A stretch of DNA of 64,000 nt, from NCBI RefSeq assembly GCF_009789195.1, contig NZ_WSTC01000004.1, forward strand, positions 124,001 to 188,000, given 5' to 3'. The number at the start of each line of letters is the position of its first letter. Within the stretch, counting starts at the first letter, position 1. This document shows positions 60,763-64,000 of the stretch, one piece after another. The stretch is from Paenibacillus sp. MMS18-CY102. Lineage in GTDB: Bacteria; Bacillota; Bacilli; Paenibacillales; Paenibacillaceae. A program made the position numbers and the translations under genes. The notes below the pieces were generated by a model. It did not search any database. It had not been told where the DNA came from and was given only the letters and a program-made list of their open reading frames with translations.

Positions 60763-61782
60763 ATGAACCATTATTTCAAAAGCCCCGGCCTCAAGGCCGC
60801 TTTCCTCGCCCTCGGCGTCGCCTTGCTGCTGCTCGCAGCAGCGGCAAGCCTGCTGCTTGGAGGCAAATCATACACGCCATCGCAAGCATACGAAGCATTC
60901 ACACAATTCGATGGCTCGAATCAGCATCTCATTATTCGTAATGTGAAGCTGCCCCGTATGGCGGTCGCGGCATTGGTAGGCGCAAGCTTAGCTGTCGCAG
61001 GAGCATTCATGCAGGCGATGACGCGCAATCCGCTCGCCTCGCCGTCTGTCATGGGCATAAACGCGGGAGCAGCGCTGGCCGTCGTTATTGCACTAGCAGC
61101 GGCAGGCAGCGTTTTCTCCAGCTCGCAGCTCATTCTCATTGCTTTCGTTGGCGCAGCGGTTACGGCTTTCGCCGTCTTCACGCTCGGCAACGTTGGCAAG
61201 AGCCAAGGCGAAACGCCGATTCGGGTGACGCTCGCCGGGTCAGCGGTTGCTGCCTTCGCGTCCGCATGGACGTCTGGCATTTTGCTCAAACAGGATAAAA
61301 TGCTCGACGACATTCTCCTATGGCTCGTCGGCTCCGTCTCGGGGCGGGACATGCATCATCTAACGGCAATTTTGCCATACACGCTGATCGGGTTATTCGG
61401 CTCGCTGCTGATGGCCAAGTCCGTTAACATTCTAAGCATGGGCGAGGATACGGCACGCAGTCTCGGGCAACGCATCGGGCTCGTTCGGTTTTTGCTGGCT
61501 GTGCTCATCGTGCTGCTCGCCGGTTCATCTGTCGCGATCGCCGGCCCTATCGCTTTCGTCGGCGTCATTATCCCGCATCTAAGCCGGTTCCTGGTTGGCC
61601 ATGATTACCGCTGGATCATCCCGTATTGCATCGTGCTCGGCGGCATCCTGCTGCTGGTCGCGGACACGTTCAGCCGATTTATTTTGCAGCCAGAGGAACT
61701 GCCTGTCGGCGTAGCGACTGCGCTTGTCGGCGTTCCATTCTTCATCTATGTCGCGAGAAGGAGAAGCTATGCGCAATCTTAA
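60763..61782 (+). CDS. FecCD-family siderophore ABC permease, subunit 1
   Basis: 339 residues from the ATG at 60763 (GGAG 11 bases upstream). About ten membrane segments. Family motifs: RLP/KLPRMAVAALVGASLAVAGAFMQAMTRNPLASPSVMGINAGAA near residue 70; SLGQRIG, and GPIAFVGVIIPHLSRFLVG near 270. BtuC-like fold; forms a heterodimeric channel with the next gene product. No ATPase gene is nearby, so a shared FhuC-type ATPase is presumably encoded elsewhere. Confidence 0.93.
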   Translation: MNHYFKSPGLKAAFLALGVALLLLAAAASLLLGGKSYTPSQAYEAFTQFDGSNQHLIIRNVKLPRMAVAALVGASLAVAGAFMQAMTRNPLASPSVMGINAGAALAVVIALAAAGSVFSSSQLILIAFVGAAVTAFAVFTLGNVGKSQGETPIRVTLAGSAVAAFASAWTSGILLKQDKMLDDILLWLVGSVSGRDMHHLTAILPYTLIGLFGSLLMAKSVNILSMGEDTARSLGQRIGLVRFLLAVLIVLLAGSSVAIAGPIAFVGVIIPHLSRFLVGHDYRWIIPYCIVLGGILLLVADTFSRFILQPEELPVGVATALVGVPFFIYVARRRSYAQS

Positions 61783-62770
61783 ATTCACCACGATGGTCTC
61801 GCTGTTAACGGTTGCCGTCTTCGCCGCTGTCGTCGTCTGTACCGCCATCGGCAGTACGTATATTCCAGTTGGGCGCGTTGCGCTAACGCTGTTTGGGCTA
61901 GGCGATGACCAATCGTCGCTCATCATATTGAAGCTTAGGCTTCCGCGCGTGCTGCTCGCCGTGTTGGTTGGCGCATCGCTCGCTGCCGCTGGCGCTATCC
62001 TGCAGGGGCTCGTCCGCAACCCGCTTGCATCGCCGGATCTGGTCGGGATTTCTGGTGGCGCAACGGTTGCGTCGATCCTGTTCCTAACGTTCTCAGCCGG
62101 CCGGTTCAGCATTCAATGGATCCCGCTCGTCGCGATCGCTGGCGCATTCATTACCGCTGCGATCAACTACGTAGCTGCTTGGCGCAAAGGCGTTTCCCCG
62201 CTCCGGTTCGTCCTCATCGGCATTTCGCTGGCCACGGCGATGAGTGCGCTGACGACATTCGCGCTAAAGACGGGACCCGCTTATCTCGCCGTCCAAGCGC
62301 TTGGCTGGATGACCGGCACGCTGTACGGCTCATCCTGGATGCATGTGTGGACACTCATGCCTTGGGCGATCGGCATGCTCTTCTTGAGCATCTTCCTATC
62401 CCGTTATTTGAATGTGCTGGAGCTCGGCGATGAACTTGCCGTCGGCATCGGCACGCCGGTGCAGCGCACTCGGCTGCTGATGCTCGCGCTTAGCGTCGGC
62501 TTAACGGGCGCTGCGGTCGGCATGGCTGGCGGCGTCGGCTTCATCGGCTTGATGGCGCCGCACATCGCGCGCCGGATCGTCGGCCCTAAATATGGCCGGC
62601 TGATTCCGATCGCCGCACTAGTCGGCGCTCTGCTGCTGCTCGTCGCCGATCTCGCCGGACGCACGCTGTTTCTGCCGGGCGACATTCCCGCGGGCGTATT
62701 CACCGCCGCAATCGGCGCACCTTTCTTCCTTTATCTGCTGCTCGCTAAACGTGGCGGCATTCGAGGCTAA
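61769..62770 (+). CDS. FecCD-family siderophore ABC permease, subunit 2
   Basis: 333 residues from the ATG at 61769 behind AGAAGGAG, overlapping subunit 1 by 14 bases. About ten membrane segments. LRLPRVLLAVLVGASLAAAGAILQGLVRNPLASPDLVGISGGA near residue 50 and GGVGFIGLMAPHIARRIVGPKYG near 250 are family signatures. Ends in LLAKRGGIRG. Operon ends in a strong terminator. Confidence 0.93.
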   Translation: MRNLKFTTMVSLLTVAVFAAVVVCTAIGSTYIPVGRVALTLFGLGDDQSSLIILKLRLPRVLLAVLVGASLAAAGAILQGLVRNPLASPDLVGISGGATVASILFLTFSAGRFSIQWIPLVAIAGAFITAAINYVAAWRKGVSPLRFVLIGISLATAMSALTTFALKTGPAYLAVQALGWMTGTLYGSSWMHVWTLMPWAIGMLFLSIFLSRYLNVLELGDELAVGIGTPVQRTRLLMLALSVGLTGAAVGMAGGVGFIGLMAPHIARRIVGPKYGRLIPIAALVGALLLLVADLAGRTLFLPGDIPAGVFTAAIGAPFFLYLLLAKRGGIRG

Positions 62771-62777
62771 GCTTCTT

Positions 62778-62830
62778 AACAAAAAGGCATTCCACCATGC
62801 GCTTATGCGCTGGGGAATGCCTTTTTGTTG
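62778..62830. terminator. Bidirectional rho-independent terminator
   Basis: AACAAAAAGGCATTCC pairs with GGAATGCCTTTTTGTT across a 20-base loop that itself contains GCGC complementarity. Confidence 0.9.
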
Positions 62831-62836
62831 TTTATC

Positions 62837-62918
62837 ATAAGGCAGATAAACCTGCCTTATTCGCAGGCTTATCGCCGTTCTGCCCACATAAGGCAGATAA
62901 ACCTGCCTTATTCGCAGG
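62837..62918. repeat. Tandem palindromic repeat, 51-bp period (family B)
   Basis: Two copies of ATAAGGCAG-ATAAAC-CTGCCTTATTCGCAGG at 62837 and 62888, 51 bases apart as at 58.3 kb. The arms differ from the other locus but by paired changes (GGGC/GCCC to AGGC/GCCT), so the stem is preserved. Between a convergent permease gene and ccdC. Confidence 0.8.
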
Positions 62919-62939
62919 TCTTCCGCCGTTCCCTCCTGC

Positions 62940-63410
62940 TCAAAGCAGCCGGCGATACCGTTGCATCATCGCCAGCCGCCAAGGGACCAGCATGCCAAAC
63001 GCCAGCAAGAAGAACAATGCGCCAGTCTGCGGGACGCTGACGTAATGCTCCACGACATCGTGAAGGGCAATGCGCGCGATGAATAGCCCAATGATGATAT
63101 AAACAAACAAACGCGAGCGGCGAAGGAACACCTGGTCGCCCACCCGTTCGAAATTCGACGTAACAATAAGCGGCGGCGCAAACAGAAGCATTCCCGCAGC
63201 CAGCGCTACGAGCGCCCATGGGAATGGCACGCGCGTGAGCGGTGATATAAACATAAGAAAACCCGTCGACATGCCGAGCGGCGGCATAATGATTTTGCGC
63301 AGTGTCGTCGGCTGCTTCGATGCTCTCATCCTGACCATAATGACCGCCGCGCCTACGACGATTGACATAATTAACGATCCATACTTAATCAACTGTGCCG
63401 ATGCCAACAA
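62940..63410 (-). CDS. ccdC: CcdC family membrane protein
   Basis: 156 residues with about five membrane segments. RMRASKQPTTLRKIIMPPLGMSTGFLMFISPLTRVP near residue 28 and SRLFVYIIIGLFIARIALHDVVEHYVSVPQTGALFFLLAFGMLVPWR are typical of CcdC (DUF1453), a protein encoded with cytochrome c biogenesis genes in B. subtilis but of unknown function. Gene stands alone here. Confidence 0.88.
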   Translation of the reverse strand: MLASAQLIKYGSLIMSIVVGAAVIMVRMRASKQPTTLRKIIMPPLGMSTGFLMFISPLTRVPFPWALVALAAGMLLFAPPLIVTSNFERVGDQVFLRRSRLFVYIIIGLFIARIALHDVVEHYVSVPQTGALFFLLAFGMLVPWRLAMMQRYRRLL

Positions 63411-63519
63411 CGCTGACTCCCCTCTCCGCTTGCGAACGAACTAGCCCGATTTGCACGAATAAAATTATCGTACTTGAAAATTTCGCGCGCCGCAAGGGAG
63501 TGGCACTGCTTGGCGTGCG

Positions 63520-64000
63520 TTACTGCCCAATCACCTCAAACGCCTTCTGCAGCAGCACAAATGTCTGCTCATAGGTCAGTACGCCCTTCGGCTTAAACTG
63601 GTTATAGCCTGTACCGTCCATCAAGGACAAGGCAACTGCCTTATAGACATTGTCCTTCGCCCAAGGCGCAATGCGCTTGTCATCCTCGAACAGCTGTGCC
63701 TTGCCCGCTCCGCCCGCAGCAGCCTCACCATCGCTTTGCCCTGTCAATTGGCTAAGCCTATTGTACAGGTTCATCAACAGCGTCGCCGCCTGTTCCCGCG
63801 TGATGGTTTCGTAAGGCGAAAAGACGTTCGGCGAGGTGCCTTTTATAATCCCATTCCGATTCGCCCATGTTACGCGCCAATCATCAACGTCACGGAACGG
63901 CGACTTGCCGTATGCAACGTCATCGCTATAAAGATTGTTGTCCATAATCGTCTCTGCCATCTGGACAGCTAACCCGGTAAAATCATACCGCGTTATCGCT
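63520..64000 (-). CDS. S-layer homology domain protein, C-terminal part
   Basis: The frame is open to the right edge, so only the last 159 residues are seen; upstream in frame is AITRYDFTGLAVQMAETIM. Two SLH units: the end of one plus FRDVDDWRVTWANRNGIIKGTSPNVFSPYETITREQAATLLMNLYN, and a final one, WAKDNVYKAVALSLMDGTGYNQFKPKGVLTYEQTFVLLQKAF. SLH triplets bind pyruvylated secondary cell-wall polymer and anchor exported proteins. The rest of the protein lies outside the window. Confidence 0.9.
   Translation of the reverse strand, partial: AITRYDFTGLAVQMAETIMDNNLYSDDVAYGKSPFRDVDDWRVTWANRNGIIKGTSPNVFSPYETITREQAATLLMNLYNRLSQLTGQSDGEAAAGGAGKAQLFEDDKRIAPWAKDNVYKAVALSLMDGTGYNQFKPKGVLTYEQTFVLLQKAFEVIGQ

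Overview
The window reads as a chromosomal segment of a spore-forming, Gram-positive Bacillota member, most likely Paenibacillus or a close relative. The evidence is strong AGGAGG-type ribosome sites with frequent GTG/TTG starts, S-layer-homology and copper-amine-oxidase-like stalk domains, an OhrR/glutathione-peroxidase pair, CcdC, a BmrCD-like exporter and Fur-controlled siderophore uptake. No rRNA, tRNA, CRISPR array, integrase or transposase was seen. All family names come from reading motifs by eye; no database search was run.

Layout. 1-6.3 kb (minus strand, relatively AT-rich): an ABC-dependent glycan export module with two glycosyltransferases, an ABC-2 permease with its ATPase, a DUF2142 membrane protein and a frameshifted acyltransferase. 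6.4-9.6 kb (plus): an O-antigen-ligase/TPR protein and a small membrane protein behind a 37-bp palindrome. 9.6-25.3 kb (mostly minus): a Wzx/Wzy-type exopolysaccharide cluster with Wzz-like CpsC, a CpsD kinase with a degenerate P-loop, GalU, an initiating sugar transferase, four GT4 enzymes, a MurJ-like flippase, a polymerase, ManC and Ugd. It is interrupted by mobA and a plus-strand rocD. 25.5-31.6 kb: glnS, then a MarR-regulated heterodimeric multidrug ABC exporter. 32.2-37.0 kb: two exported four-domain PPC-like repeat proteins and a TraB/GumN-like protein.

37.1-44.5 kb (minus, AT-rich) is a tight run of about a dozen very short genes and gene remnants, including a colicin Im7/Im9-type immunity homologue, a possible CdiI-type protein and a NADAR protein. 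Several are broken by frameshifts or in-frame stops. It looks like a decaying polyimmunity island without a recognisable toxin in view. A sodium-dependent transporter follows.

46.3-58.2 kb is the most unusual region. Plus-strand genes (a TPR-like protein, a GT2 and a GT4) converge on a minus-strand operon encoding two related beta-rich proteins, one with twelve 13-residue ATITAGTI repeats, and three long GT2-TPR glycosyltransferases. Divergent from that operon is a tandem pair of paralogous secreted-looking proteins ending in VWWE. I infer a surface or spore-surface fibre with its own O-glycosylation enzymes.

58.4-64 kb: ohrR and glutathione peroxidase, a divergent Fur-regulated siderophore uptake locus (binding protein, two permeases, no ATPase), CcdC, and the C-terminus of an SLH-domain protein. 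Two dispersed palindromic repeat families occur between genes: one with a mirrored four-copy layout (8.9 and 31.9 kb), the other with a strict 51-bp period (58.3 and 62.8 kb, single copy at 49.5 kb).
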